A stretch of 64,000 nt of DNA from Clostridium puniceum (GCF_002006345.1 NZ_LZZM01000011.1:45417-109416); one strand, 5' to 3'. Shown: positions 9,113 through 19,846, counted from the stretch's first letter. Translations and numbers: made by a program. The notes: generated from the sequence alone by a model not told the origin.

Positions 9113-11257
9113 TTAAAATTTATAGCTTGAATTTAAATTAAATTTTTTCCTTAATCTAATATCTTCTGAAGAACTACCTACAAAAATTTCAAAAGTTCCT
9201 GGTTCAACAGTCCATTTTTTATCTTCTACACTATAAAATGCTAATGACTTCTTATTTAGTTTAATTTCAACTTCTTTAGTTTCATAAGCTTTTAAATATA
9301 CCTTATCAAAGCCTTTTAATTCTAGTTTAGGTCTTTCTACTGATGCATCTAAATCTCTTACATATATTTGAGGAACTTCAGCTCCATCTTTATCTCCTGC
9401 ATTGGTCACTTTAAACTTCACTGATATATCAGTATCTTCTGGTACTTCATTTATTAATATATCTAAAGCTTCATATTTAAAATCTGTATATGAAAGTCCA
9501 TGGCCAAAGCAGAATAATGGTTTTACATCATAACTTGAGAAATATCTATACCCAACAAAAATACCTTCAGTATATTTAACTGTCTTTCCACCTGGGAATT
9601 CTCCTATCTTATGCGCTGGCGAATCTTCTAATGCTCTTGGGAAAGTAATCGGAAGTTTACCTGAAGGGCTAACATCTCCAAAAAGAATTTCTGCAAGTGC
9701 ATTTCCACCTTCCATTCCGTTATACCAAGTTTGAACTACAGCAGATACATCATCTATCCATTCAGTCATTTTAACTGGTGCTCCACTAAGCATTACCACA
9801 ACTGCATTTTTATTGACTTCCAATACGCTCTTAATAAGTTCATCTTGAGCATAAGGAAGGTTTAAATCTGTTTTGTCATAACCTTCACTGTCAACATAAT
9901 GTTTTATTTCTTGATCCTTTGATACTGTCAGTGCATTATTTTCTAATTGTAAATCATCATCGGTATGCTTCAAGCCACCAATTATAATTACAACATCAGA
10001 AATTTTAGCAAGCTCAACAGCTTCGTTTATTAAAGCTTCCTTCTTCGATTTATCTGCATCATAGCCTTTTGCGTATTTAACTTCTGTTTGCCCGCCTAAT
10101 CTGCTCTTAATTCCAAGTAATGGTGTAACCTCATATAAAGCTTTTATTTCAGCACTTCCTCCCCCATTTGAATGTATTATATTTGCGTTTTCACCTATTA
10201 CTGCTAAAGTTTTTATTTTGTTATCCTTTAATGGCAGTACATTTTTTTCATTTTTAAGTAAAACTATTGATTCTCTAGCCAATTCTAATGTTTTCTCTCT
10301 ATGTTTTGAAGAATTATAAATACCTCTTTTTCTATCTTCTGAAAATGCATTTATCTTATACATCATTCTTAGAATTCTTCTAATTTTTTCATTAACTACT
10401 TCTTCGCTTACTTTTCCTGATTTTACCGCTTCGACCAATGGTTTGGCAAAAAAATAATCATCAAAGTTATAGGTCACATTCATTTCTATATCCAAGCCAC
10501 TATTAGCCGCTTCTACAGTATCATGAACTGCTCCCCAGTCTGATACTACTACTCCATCAAATCCCCATTCCTCTTCTAATATTTCCTTAATTAACTGTTC
10601 ACTATGAGAACAGTAATATCCATACAGCTTGTTATAGGCAGTCATTATCGAATATGAATTTCCTTCCTTTACTGCTGCTTCAAAACCCGGTAAATATATT
10701 TCTCTTAAAGTTCTTTCATCTATTTCAACTTCAACCTTTAATCTTTCAGTTTCTTGATTATTTGCTGCAAAATGTTTAACACATGCTGCAACATCATTAT
10801 TTTCTTGAATCCCCTTAATCAGTGGAACTACTAGTTTACTTATTAAATATGGATCTTCAGACATATACTCAAAGTTTCTACCACAAAGAGGACTTCTTAT
10901 AATATTAATTCCAGGTCCAAGGATAACATCTTTTCCTCTTCCTCTTGCTTCATTTCCGAGTACTACTCCTGCTTCATGAGCTAAACTAGTGTTCCAAGTT
11001 GCTGCTAATGCTGTATTACAAGGAAGATAAGTAGTATAATCATCTGAATTACCTATTGGCATCCAACTATCATCTGGAAATTCGTTTCTTACCCCCATTG
11101 GTCCATCAGACATTTTCAATGGGGGTATATTAAGTCTTTCAACTCCCCCAGTTCTGAAAAGTCCATTTCCGTGACACATAGCACTCTTTTCTTCTAAGGT
11201 AAGTTTTGATATTATTTCTTCTATTTTTTTCTCAATCTCTAATATATCCTTAGACAT
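9113..11257 (-). CDS. Glycoside hydrolase family 3, beta-glucosidase-like
   Basis: 714 aa. GH3 N-terminal barrel (about 30-300) with KHFAANNQETER and GVVVSDWGA, whose Asp is the nucleophile. GH3 C-terminal domain (about 345-560) with GGGSAEI. A fibronectin-III-like domain follows (about 610-690, VKFKVTNAGDKDGAEVPQIY). Most such enzymes release terminal beta-D-glucose, some beta-xylose, from oligosaccharides. There is no signal peptide, so it is cytoplasmic. An upstream in-frame ATG at 11281 exists, but AAGGAGG sits 8 nt before the ATG at 11257, which I take as the start. With the GH31 alpha-xylosidase upstream it could degrade xyloglucan oligomers from the non-reducing end. Confidence 0.9.
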   Translation of the reverse strand: MSKDILEIEKKIEEIISKLTLEEKSAMCHGNGLFRTGGVERLNIPPLKMSDGPMGVRNEFPDDSWMPIGNSDDYTTYLPCNTALAATWNTSLAHEAGVVLGNEARGRGKDVILGPGINIIRSPLCGRNFEYMSEDPYLISKLVVPLIKGIQENNDVAACVKHFAANNQETERLKVEVEIDERTLREIYLPGFEAAVKEGNSYSIMTAYNKLYGYYCSHSEQLIKEILEEEWGFDGVVVSDWGAVHDTVEAANSGLDIEMNVTYNFDDYFFAKPLVEAVKSGKVSEEVVNEKIRRILRMMYKINAFSEDRKRGIYNSSKHREKTLELARESIVLLKNEKNVLPLKDNKIKTLAVIGENANIIHSNGGGSAEIKALYEVTPLLGIKSRLGGQTEVKYAKGYDADKSKKEALINEAVELAKISDVVIIIGGLKHTDDDLQLENNALTVSKDQEIKHYVDSEGYDKTDLNLPYAQDELIKSVLEVNKNAVVVMLSGAPVKMTEWIDDVSAVVQTWYNGMEGGNALAEILFGDVSPSGKLPITFPRALEDSPAHKIGEFPGGKTVKYTEGIFVGYRYFSSYDVKPLFCFGHGLSYTDFKYEALDILINEVPEDTDISVKFKVTNAGDKDGAEVPQIYVRDLDASVERPKLELKGFDKVYLKAYETKEVEIKLNKKSLAFYSVEDKKWTVEPGTFEIFVGSSSEDIRLRKKFNLNSSYKF

Positions 11258-11445
11258 AACTAAATCCTCCTTAAAATTCAATTCCGTTATTTTTATTTGT
11301 GCAATCTAATTCTTAGCTACTGTTCTCATATTCTATTTAATTAAGGATAGGTTTCCCCATCCTCAACATGCTCCCCAAATAGTTAATGTAAATTTTATAT
11401 TGGTTATTGTGGTAGTTAATAAAACCCTACAAATCCTTATATTGA

Positions 11446-13794
11446 TTATGCTAGGTGACACAATATCTTAATGTTTCCTGATTTCGCTATTACCACAGTA
11501 TCATTTCCATCTACCTTAAACTCAGCACCTTCAACCTCTTTTACATTTACTACATTTTTTAGAACTATAGTCCAAGCTTTATCAGTTCCTCTTGCTTCAA
11601 TGTTTATTGTATTTTCATGTTTTAATACTTGAACTTCAAGCACTTCATTTCTGCTCATATCTAAAACTTTTGTAGTAGCTTTAACATCGTTTTTCAATTC
11701 ATAAGCTAATACTTTTACATCTTCTCTAAAATCATAATCTGGCACGGTATCTTCATGTCCTATTGCTATTAAACTATTTTCCTTTACCATCATAGGAATG
11801 CTCAAATAATCATGATTTTCTTTAACCCATCTTCCACCCTCATGCTTCTTACCTGTTATAAAATTTGTCCACGTTCCTTCTGGTAAATAATAATTAGCTT
11901 CTCCATCTTCATTAAATATAGGCGCTATTAATATTGAATCTCCAAGCATATATTGTTTATCTAAATAAGTACATGCAGGATCATTTTGGAATTCTAATAT
12001 CATAGATCTCATTACTGGAATACCTACTGTATGAGCTATATTAGCTGTTTCAAATAAATATGGCATTAAACTACATTTTAATTTACTAAAGAATTTTACT
12101 ACTTCTGAAGCATCTTCATCATATGCCCATGGAACTCTATAAGAGGTACTACCATGCAATCTACTATGAGATGATAGTAATCCAAATGCAACCCATCTCT
12201 TATAAACATCAGCTGTAGATGTACTTTCAAATCCACCTATATCATGGCTCCAGAATCCAAAACCTGACATACAAAGTGATAATCCACCTCTTAAACTTTC
12301 AGCCATTGATTCATAATCTGATTCACAATCCCCACCCCAGTGTACAGGGAATTGCTGTCCTCCAGTTGTAGCTGATCTTGCAAATACAACTGCTTCATTT
12401 TCGCCCTTAATTTCCTTGATAGTGTCAAATACTACTTTATTGTACATTTGAGTATAGTAATTATGCATTTTATATGGATCTGAACCATCAAAATAAACGG
12501 CATCTGTTGGTATACGTTCACCGAAATCTGTCTTGAAGCAGTCAACACCCATTGCCATTAATTCCTTTAATTTTGCTGAATACCATGTACATGCTACTGG
12601 ATTTGTGAAATCTACAATTGCCATTGCAGGCTGCCACATATCCCATTGCCATACATCCCCATTAGCTTTCTTTATGAAATATCCGTTTGCTTTTCCTTCT
12701 TCAAATAACTTTGATTCTTGTGCTATGTATGGATTGATCCAAACACAGATATTTAAATCCTTTTCTTTTAATCTTTTAAGCATTCCTTTTGGGTCTGGGA
12801 ATACTCTGTTATCCCATTCAAAATCACACCAGTTAAATTCCTTCATCCAGAAACAGTCAAAGTGGAATACTCTGAGTGGAATATCTCTATCTTTCATTCC
12901 ATTTACAAATTCATTTACAGTTGCTTCATCGTAGTTTGTAGTAAATGATGTAGATAACCACAATCCAAATGACCACGCTGGTGGCATTGCTGGTTTTCCT
13001 GTTAGGCTCGTATAGTTTTCAATTACTTCCTTCATTGAAGCTCCACCAATAATAAAGTAATCCAAACATTCTCCTGGTACACTAAATTGAACTTTAGTAA
13101 CCTTCTCAGATCCCACTTCAAAAGAAACCTTTTCTGGATGATTTACAAATACACCATATCCTTTATTAGTAAGATAGAATGGAATATTCTTATAAGATTG
13201 TTCAGTACTTGTTCCGCCATCTTCATTCCATACCTCTATTGTTTGTCCGTTCTTTACAAATGGAGTGAATCTTTCTCCTAACCCATATACTAGTTCACCT
13301 ACAGCTAATTGCAGCTGTTCTCTCATATAAATACCTTTATCTGAGGCTTCTAAGAAGTTAGTTTCTGGTTCAGTTTTTACATAAGCTAATCCTCTGCTTT
13401 TACTTGAAGTTAATTTTTGATTTCCTCTGTAAAAACTCATTTCTACTGTATTTTTATCATATTCTAACTTAAGATTTCCTGATTTGAATATAACGTTATT
13501 TTCATTTTCTTCTATTAAAACTGTAGTATTTTTATTTTCATAAAGTTCAAAACTTGGACTTTTATTTTCTTCTCCCATATAATGATAAGCTCTTACCCTT
13601 ATAACATTTTCCATTGGCGATGAAATTTTATATGTTATAACTGGCCCTCCAAGAGTACAACCTCTATTATAGATCTTGCTACAAGGTGCATGTACTGTTA
13701 ACAGATTTTCCTCAATTTTTGTGCTATAAATTTCTTGTGGACTAAATGTTTGCACTCCTGATTTGTTTAACCAACATCCATTACTAAATTTCAT
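11446..13794 (-). CDS. yicI: Glycoside hydrolase family 31, YicI-like alpha-xylosidase
   Basis: 782 aa, the length of YicI. N-terminal beta domain (1-235), then a TIM barrel with WSFGLWLS, the nucleophile motif KTDFGERIPTDA and acid/base region FPVHWGGDCESDY, followed by C-terminal beta domains. The KTDFGERIPTD form is characteristic of alpha-xylosidases rather than alpha-glucosidases. The enzyme would release alpha-1,6-xylose from isoprimeverose or xyloglucan oligosaccharides. No signal peptide; cytoplasmic. The ATG follows AAAGGAGTG. It lies between the transporter genes and the GH3 gene, probably in the same transcription unit. Confidence 0.93.
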   Translation of the reverse strand: MKFSNGCWLNKSGVQTFSPQEIYSTKIEENLLTVHAPCSKIYNRGCTLGGPVITYKISSPMENVIRVRAYHYMGEENKSPSFELYENKNTTVLIEENENNVIFKSGNLKLEYDKNTVEMSFYRGNQKLTSSKSRGLAYVKTEPETNFLEASDKGIYMREQLQLAVGELVYGLGERFTPFVKNGQTIEVWNEDGGTSTEQSYKNIPFYLTNKGYGVFVNHPEKVSFEVGSEKVTKVQFSVPGECLDYFIIGGASMKEVIENYTSLTGKPAMPPAWSFGLWLSTSFTTNYDEATVNEFVNGMKDRDIPLRVFHFDCFWMKEFNWCDFEWDNRVFPDPKGMLKRLKEKDLNICVWINPYIAQESKLFEEGKANGYFIKKANGDVWQWDMWQPAMAIVDFTNPVACTWYSAKLKELMAMGVDCFKTDFGERIPTDAVYFDGSDPYKMHNYYTQMYNKVVFDTIKEIKGENEAVVFARSATTGGQQFPVHWGGDCESDYESMAESLRGGLSLCMSGFGFWSHDIGGFESTSTADVYKRWVAFGLLSSHSRLHGSTSYRVPWAYDEDASEVVKFFSKLKCSLMPYLFETANIAHTVGIPVMRSMILEFQNDPACTYLDKQYMLGDSILIAPIFNEDGEANYYLPEGTWTNFITGKKHEGGRWVKENHDYLSIPMMVKENSLIAIGHEDTVPDYDFREDVKVLAYELKNDVKATTKVLDMSRNEVLEVQVLKHENTINIEARGTDKAWTIVLKNVVNVKEVEGAEFKVDGNDTVVIAKSGNIKILCHLA

Positions 13795-14152
13795 ATTAAC
13801 ACTCCTTTATATATTGTCTTTTCTAATAATTTTTAATTAATTCATTTTTTATATAGGTTGAAATAATGATTTCACAATAAAACCATATTATAATTGGCAT
13901 ATAGAACTGACTTTAATGTATAAATTTAATTTCAGTATATATATTTAATTTGTTTTTATACAGTATGAGTTTGTAACCGTATGCTAAGGAAATTTCATAT
14001 ATTTTATCCTAACTATTAGTTAATTAACATTTTATAATTTAATGCAATGAAATAGAGGATAATCCTTTTGTTGTTTATCCTCTCCTTCAATTTATCAGAA
14101 ATCTATATGATGGTTTTAAAGTAATACTTATAAGAAATATTTTAATTAATTA
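13795..14152. other. Intergenic region between binding protein and GH31 genes
   Basis: 358 bp of AT-rich sequence containing the hairpin at 14054-14083. The remaining 270 bp probably holds a promoter for the GH31-GH3-GH95 group, but I see no convincing consensus. Confidence 0.4.
14054..14083 (-). terminator. Hairpin after the binding-protein gene
   Basis: AGAGGATAA and TTATCCTCT form a 9-bp stem with a 12-nt loop and no real T-run. Such weak terminators often raise the level of binding-protein mRNA relative to distal genes; that role is inferred. Confidence 0.45.
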
Positions 14153-15823
14153 TTAATTCCAAAGCTTGATCTTTTCTGCTGCTATTTTACTAATTCCATC
14201 ATTAAGTTTTTCAATATCCATAGCCTTAAGATCTTCTTGAATTTTATTCCAAGCTCCATCAAAGGCTTCTGGACTTCCAAGAACTGCTTGCGTTATAGCT
14301 TTTTGAGTATAATCATCAGCTTTCTTTTGAATTATAGCTACATCACTATCACTTGGAACATTAAATTGCCATGCTTGACCATGTTTAGATTGTTGAAATT
14401 CTTTTGCTGGTGGGAAGAATTCTACCCAAGACTTCTTACCGTATCCAGCTAAAGTTTCTTTTTCACCCTTATTATAGTTTGAAACATAGATGTCTAGAGT
14501 ATTCATTGAATATGGATTTCCAGTTGGATCCATGACTCCATCTCCTCTTTGTGGGAATGGATATATATATGAACCTATACCAGTCTTCTTCTTAAAATCT
14601 TTATCGCTATTTCTTTGTTGTTGTATTTCTGGTAATAAAACTCTCTTTCCATTTTCTACCTTATAATGCTTTCCTTCTATTCCCCAGTTTACTAATACTT
14701 GTGCTTCATCTGACGCCATCCAATTTAGAAATTGGAACGCTCTGTCTGCATTCTTGCTAGTTGAAGATATTGCAATTCCATAACCACCAGCATAACCATA
14801 ATCCCTTAGTGATTGATCTTTGCACTTATCGTTTAAGGTAACTGAAAGTGGTGAAAATGTTCTTTCATCCATTCCAGCTGCAACTAGCGTTTTAATTGCT
14901 TGATCATAATCCCATTTGGCATCTGTAATACCTAATACATTTCCTTTAGATAATTTTGCACGATATGCATCTTCTTTTTGTGTAAATGATTCTGGATCTA
15001 ATAATCCTTGTGCATTCATACCATTTAACCATTTAAAATATTCTTTAACTTCTGGTAATTGGAATTTGTATATAGCCTTTTGAGTTTCATCATCTATTTT
15101 AAATTGTCCATCATCTGGAATTCCTGCTACTGCACCTGCTATATTTCCACAAGTAGTTAACCATCTCCAATCACTAGCCATTAATGTCATTCCTATGGTC
15201 TTGTTACCATTGATTTCAGGATATTTTGCTTTGTAATCTTTTATAGCTTTTTCATAATCTGCTAATGTCTTTATTTGTGGATATCCTAGTTCTTTTAAAA
15301 CTGCATGTTGTAATTGCATTGTACCATTTGGATCGAATACTTCTGTATGAACACCATATGATCCAACTGTATATATTGATTGATCCTCTAAGCTATATTT
15401 TAATCTCTTCAATTGATCTCCATATAATGCTTTTAGATTATTGCCTTTCTTTTCAATATAATCATCAAGCTTAATAATAGCACCAGCGTCTACTAACTTT
15501 CCTGTATCCCCTTTAGCAAAAATTAAATCTGGATAATCACCACTTGCTATCATTAATGGAATAGCTTGTTCATCACCTGCTACTGGATGAGTTATTTTCA
15601 ACGTTACCCCAGTGAGTTCTGTTATCTTTTTAGCAACTTCATCATCAAAAAGCATATCTTCTGTTGCATCTTTAGTAAAGAATGTTAATGTTACCGGAGT
15701 TTTATCCATTTCGCCACTATTAGCAGCAGATGTTTTTTGTGCACTACTATTACCACATCCCACCATTAAAGTAGATATTAGAGTGAATGACATTATTACC
15801 GATAAAATTTTATTTTTTTTCAT
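14153..15823 (-). CDS. Carbohydrate ABC transporter substrate-binding lipoprotein (LipO/YtcQ-like)
   Basis: 556 aa. A lipoprotein signal peptide of 22 residues ends in STLMVGC, with Cys23 as the lipid-modified residue. The mature part is an extracellular solute-binding family 1 protein of the large LipO/YtcQ type (LTGVTLKITHPVAGDEQAIP, MIASGDYPDLIFAKGD). It would capture an oligosaccharide outside the membrane and deliver it to the two permeases encoded just upstream. SD GGAAGAGGG before the ATG at 15823. The glycosidases next to it suggest a xyloglucan- or xylan-derived ligand. Confidence 0.9.
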   Translation of the reverse strand: MKKNKILSVIMSFTLISTLMVGCGNSSAQKTSAANSGEMDKTPVTLTFFTKDATEDMLFDDEVAKKITELTGVTLKITHPVAGDEQAIPLMIASGDYPDLIFAKGDTGKLVDAGAIIKLDDYIEKKGNNLKALYGDQLKRLKYSLEDQSIYTVGSYGVHTEVFDPNGTMQLQHAVLKELGYPQIKTLADYEKAIKDYKAKYPEINGNKTIGMTLMASDWRWLTTCGNIAGAVAGIPDDGQFKIDDETQKAIYKFQLPEVKEYFKWLNGMNAQGLLDPESFTQKEDAYRAKLSKGNVLGITDAKWDYDQAIKTLVAAGMDERTFSPLSVTLNDKCKDQSLRDYGYAGGYGIAISSTSKNADRAFQFLNWMASDEAQVLVNWGIEGKHYKVENGKRVLLPEIQQQRNSDKDFKKKTGIGSYIYPFPQRGDGVMDPTGNPYSMNTLDIYVSNYNKGEKETLAGYGKKSWVEFFPPAKEFQQSKHGQAWQFNVPSDSDVAIIQKKADDYTQKAITQAVLGSPEAFDGAWNKIQEDLKAMDIEKLNDGISKIAAEKIKLWN

Positions 15824-15887
15824 AAATATTTACCCTCTTCCCTTAAATTGTATTAATATAAAATATTATTATTAAATATACCCATTT

Positions 15888-16766
15888 TTAACTTTTTACA
15901 GCTCCTAAGGTCATACCTGTAACAAAATATTTTTGTACAAAAGGATATATGCATAATATTGGAGCTGTAGCAACCATTGTTATTGCCATCTTTATCGATT
16001 CTGGATTAACACTAGAAGCTTGTAATAATGGATTATTAGGATCTACTTTTGTACTAGCAGATGCATTATTCATAACCTTCATCAGTTCGTATTGAAGTGT
16101 TGTCAACCCATCATTTTGTCTTGCATAAAGATAAGTGTCAAACCAACTATTCCATTGGCTAACAGCTATAAAAAGTGCTACTGTTGCAATTACTGGTAAA
16201 CACAGTGGTAATATTATCTTTGTAAATACTATAAAATCATTTGCTCCATCTATCATAGCTGATTCATTTAATGCTGGAGGTAATCCATCAATAAATGACC
16301 TAATAACTATTACATTAAATGCACTGATTAAACCAGGTAATATATATACTGCAAAGTTATTAATTAATCCAACATTTTTTACTAGCATATATTCTGGAAT
16401 TAGACCGCCCCCAATATACATTGTAAGTACAAATAATATTGTAACAAGCTTATTAAATACAAAATCTCTTCTACTTATTACAAATGCAACCATAGCACTA
16501 GCTAAAACACCAGTTATGGTTCCTATTACAGTTCTAAGTACTGATATTATTAACCCTGTTGGAAGTTTACTGCTTCCATTAAATATTTCCTTATAATTTT
16601 GCAGCGTAAATTCTCTTGGCCATATATGAATTCCACCTTTAACTGTATCTGTAGCTTCATTTAATGAAATAGCTAAAACATTTAAAAATGGATATATAGT
16701 TATTATTGCAATAATTGTCATAAACGCTATTAATACTATATCAAACACTTTTACTTTTTTTCTCAT
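15888..16766 (-). CDS. Carbohydrate ABC transporter permease (LplC/YtcP-like)
   Basis: 292 aa with six predicted membrane spans. The cytoplasmic EAA loop reads ESAMIDGANDFIVFTKIILP, followed by LCLPVIATV, diagnostic for MalG-type permeases that dock with the ATPase. It forms the heterodimeric pore with the product of the next gene upstream. A 43-bp gap separates the two genes. SD GGAGGAAG before the ATG. Confidence 0.92.
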   Translation of the reverse strand: MRKKVKVFDIVLIAFMTIIAIITIYPFLNVLAISLNEATDTVKGGIHIWPREFTLQNYKEIFNGSSKLPTGLIISVLRTVIGTITGVLASAMVAFVISRRDFVFNKLVTILFVLTMYIGGGLIPEYMLVKNVGLINNFAVYILPGLISAFNVIVIRSFIDGLPPALNESAMIDGANDFIVFTKIILPLCLPVIATVALFIAVSQWNSWFDTYLYARQNDGLTTLQYELMKVMNNASASTKVDPNNPLLQASSVNPESIKMAITMVATAPILCIYPFVQKYFVTGMTLGAVKS

Positions 16767-16809
16767 CAGACTTCCTCCTTAAATAAATTTAGTTAATTTA
16801 AAACGTTAT

Positions 16810-17772
16810 TTAAACTAAACTGCCTTCGCCAGCCCTTTTAGCTAATTTATTAGCACCAAATAACAAGATAATACTAACAGCTGATTTAAATATACCTATA
16901 GCGGTACCAAATGAATATCTAAACATTCCAATACCATAATCTAATGCATATTTATCTATTACTAAGGATTTATCTGCAACTATTGGATTTCCAAGTAACA
17001 TTTGCTTTTCAAAACCTATGTTTAATAAATTTCCTATACTCATTATTAATAAAACTATAATTGTTGGTTTTATTGATGGTAGTGTTATACTTATTATTTG
17101 TCTTATTCTTCCTGCACCATCAACTTTTGCTGCATCATATAGTTCTGGATCTATTGCTGTTATAGCAGCTAAATATATTATTGCATTCCAGCCCATTTCT
17201 TTCCATATATCTCCTGTTGTAACTATACCCCAGAAAAGACTTGGGTCTGACATAAAGTTTATTGGTGTACTTATTATATGAAAGTTCATTAATAATTCAT
17301 TCATAATTCCGCTTGGTGCAAGTATGCTTGTAATTATGCTCGCAGCAACAACCCATGAAATAAAGTGTGGTAAATATGATATAGTTTGTACACTCTTTTT
17401 AAACTTAATATTCCTAATTTCATTTAATAATAAAGCAAAAGTAATTGCACATATTGTTCCAAATACTAATGCTAACAAACTCATTGCTATAGTATTTTGC
17501 AATGATTGATAAAATTGCGGCTCATTAAATAATACCTTAAAATGTTTAAACCCTACCCAAGTTTGGTCAAACATTGATTTTCCTGGTTTATAATCCTGAA
17601 ATGCCATTGACCACCCAGCTAGCGGCAAATATTTGAATACTATTATCCAAATAACAAAAGGCAGTGACATAAATATTAGGAATCTTTGTTTTTTTAATAG
17701 TTTCCATGAAATTTTCTTTTCTTTTTTTCTTTTAAATCTTATATTTTCTGCATCAACAACTGAAACTTGCAT
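16810..17772 (-). CDS. Carbohydrate ABC transporter permease (LplB/YtePlike)
   Basis: 320 aa. A basic cytoplasmic N-terminus (FKRKKEKKISWKLLKKQR) precedes six membrane spans. The EAA motif appears as LYDAAKVDGAGRIRQIISIT followed by LPSIKPT. This is the LplB/YteP partner of the permease at 15888-16766. First gene of the transporter set, with SD AAGGAGG. No ATP-binding subunit is encoded nearby; such systems usually borrow a shared MsmK/MsmX-type ATPase. Confidence 0.92.
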   Translation of the reverse strand: MQVSVVDAENIRFKRKKEKKISWKLLKKQRFLIFMSLPFVIWIIVFKYLPLAGWSMAFQDYKPGKSMFDQTWVGFKHFKVLFNEPQFYQSLQNTIAMSLLALVFGTICAITFALLLNEIRNIKFKKSVQTISYLPHFISWVVAASIITSILAPSGIMNELLMNFHIISTPINFMSDPSLFWGIVTTGDIWKEMGWNAIIYLAAITAIDPELYDAAKVDGAGRIRQIISITLPSIKPTIIVLLIMSIGNLLNIGFEKQMLLGNPIVADKSLVIDKYALDYGIGMFRYSFGTAIGIFKSAVSIILLFGANKLAKRAGEGSLV

Positions 17773-18124
17773 CTATGTACCTCCTTGTTTAATTCCTTAC
17801 AATACACTAATATTAATATTAATTTTAACTTTGGACTACCCATAAAAATGTATATGTTTTCATATAAAAATTAGAGTTATTTTTATAATTAATATTTAGC
17901 TTTACAAGAAATCAAGCGTCTGAATCAATGGCAAGATAGGCACTCACTGCGTCTTTAACAACAAAATAAATTTTGCTACTTCAGTGTAGCTTAAAACTTA
18001 GGATACTCATTGGGAAATAGAAAAGACTAAAGCAGCATATTGAATCATACTTTAATCTTTTTATCTATCCAACTACTACAGGTAGTGTAAACTTTGGTAT
18101 ATATAATTAATGAAATGTTTTTAC
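17773..18124. other. Intergenic region between the GH39 gene and the transporter
   Basis: 352 bp holding the GH39 terminator (18022-18060) and, presumably, the promoter of the transporter genes. The word ATAAATTTTGCTACTT at about 17968 recurs at about 20771 beyond the AraC gene, and a close form occurs in reverse near 50785. This may be a small dispersed motif or remnant. Confidence 0.35.
18022..18060 (-). terminator. Terminator after the GH39 gene
   Basis: AAAGACTAAAG and CTTTAATCTTT pair over 11 bp with one G-T pair and a 17-nt loop; T-tracts flank both sides. It suggests the GH39 gene is transcribed separately from the transporter genes. Confidence 0.6.
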
Positions 18125-19612
18125 TTATATCGATTCTATAGTTACAAGATAAACATCATTCTGCCTCATATCTATCTCATATGTGAAATCCATTCCTTCT
18201 TTAACTGTGATATATGTTTGTATTACAGGTAGTCCTGTTGTTTTTGAATTTAATATTTCAATTTGCTCTTTTGACATAGTACCACTATAATTTATATCTA
18301 AAAATTCAGTATATACATCATTTTGCTTATAACCTACACTATATACTGACAGCTGATATTTACCAGTTTTTAAATTTGATAAGCATAACTGAGATTTTTC
18401 AGCAGGCAGTGATGGTAAATCCATCTTATAAAACGTTTGATTTGACATATTATTTTGATCAATATGTGTGTAATCCCATAATAGAGCTTGAATACCTTTA
18501 TCACTTTTACATACCCATGCATTTTCATCATTACATTTAAGTTCTAACTCGCCTAATTTATTTAAATACTTATAGGCAAAGAAAGAAGGTTTTTTTAATC
18601 CTTGTACATTTAATAAACCAAACCCACCATGGAAATGTGTTTTGGGTGGAGCTGGTTCTTCAAAAATATCAGAAAATACCCAATACGACATTGAGTTAAC
18701 TTTTCCCTCACATTTCTTTATTTTTGATAGTATATATGCTGCTGAATGATATGAATCATGAATAGGATCATTTGGAGAATATGATGTACTCCATTCCGTA
18801 AAATGTATTTCTAATTTAGGTATAGGAGATACTTTAACTTGTTCCTGTACCCTAATTATATCATCACTTACTGCTCCAGGATTTGAATCAAGAAAGAGCT
18901 GCTGAACTCCAAATTCATCTAAGAATCCATCTACCCCATAGGTATGTGTTGAAACAAAATCAACAGGAACTTTATTGTTATAGCAGAATTCTATAAATTC
19001 AGTTACCCATCCACAACCAGCTGTAGCAGGTCCTCCAACTCTGTAATCACTAGATATATTTTTTATTGTTTTTGAAGTTACTTCATAAAGTTTAAAATAT
19101 TCGGCCATATCACCAGTAAAAAATCCGCTAAGGTTAGGTTCGTTCCAAACTTCAAAATACCATTGGCTTACTTCATCATGTCCATATCTTCTTGTAAAAT
19201 GCATTACAAGTTCATATATTAATTTTTCCCATTTATCATAGGATTTTGGTGGTGTTACATTGCCTCTCCACCAGAATACAGTCTCTGTACCACTAGCTAG
19301 AGATTGTGGCATAAAGCCTAATTCTACAAATGGTTTCATTCCTATACTTATAATGTAATCATATAGTAAATCTATATACTGCCAATTGTAAATGGGATTT
19401 CCTTGGCTATCTTCATTATAAACAGCCATATCATCATGTAGCAAACCATGAAATCTTAAATATTTAAAACCACATTCATTACTAACAATTTTCATATGTC
19501 TCTGTTGTTCTGCTAAAAGTCCTTCATAAGCACGTCCACATCCAACACATTCTTTAAACATTTTACTATGATTACCCTTTACTATATTAGCATCAGCTTT
19601 GATTAACCTCAT
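18125..19612 (-). CDS. Glycoside hydrolase family 39, beta-xylosidase-like
   Basis: 495 aa. The TIM barrel holds YFEVWNEPNLSGFF, whose Glu is the acid/base, and LEIHFTEWSTSYSP, whose Glu is the nucleophile. FVSTHTYGVDG and MPFVELGF-like segments are also typical of GH39 XynB enzymes. A small beta domain follows (about 375-490). These retaining enzymes release xylose from the non-reducing end of xylo-oligosaccharides. No signal peptide; cytoplasmic. It is divergent from the AraC regulator at 19847, which is the likely controller. Confidence 0.9.
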   Translation of the reverse strand: MRLIKADANIVKGNHSKMFKECVGCGRAYEGLLAEQQRHMKIVSNECGFKYLRFHGLLHDDMAVYNEDSQGNPIYNWQYIDLLYDYIISIGMKPFVELGFMPQSLASGTETVFWWRGNVTPPKSYDKWEKLIYELVMHFTRRYGHDEVSQWYFEVWNEPNLSGFFTGDMAEYFKLYEVTSKTIKNISSDYRVGGPATAGCGWVTEFIEFCYNNKVPVDFVSTHTYGVDGFLDEFGVQQLFLDSNPGAVSDDIIRVQEQVKVSPIPKLEIHFTEWSTSYSPNDPIHDSYHSAAYILSKIKKCEGKVNSMSYWVFSDIFEEPAPPKTHFHGGFGLLNVQGLKKPSFFAYKYLNKLGELELKCNDENAWVCKSDKGIQALLWDYTHIDQNNMSNQTFYKMDLPSLPAEKSQLCLSNLKTGKYQLSVYSVGYKQNDVYTEFLDINYSGTMSKEQIEILNSKTTGLPVIQTYITVKEGMDFTYEIDMRQNDVYLVTIESI

Positions 19613-19846
19613 AATTAAAACATCCTTTCATAATAAAAATATTTTTATTTTAATATTAATAAAGTATAAATTTGTAAAAGTATCAATAATTATTAACTAT
19701 TGCTATTAACAGAATTATAGTACATAAAAGCTAAGCATTCCTTGACTTTTTAGCCTATAACTAGCATTATATAGACATATATAATAGTAATTTTTACATT
19801 GTTATTCTCTAGATGCTTTAATTTATATTAATATGAGGTGTATAAA

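Noticed and set aside
13973..13990. Possible CcpA cre site (TGTAACCGTATGCT) upstream of the GH31 gene
   Set aside because: The second half-site does not fit the consensus and the centre is weak. Not enough to support catabolite repression here.
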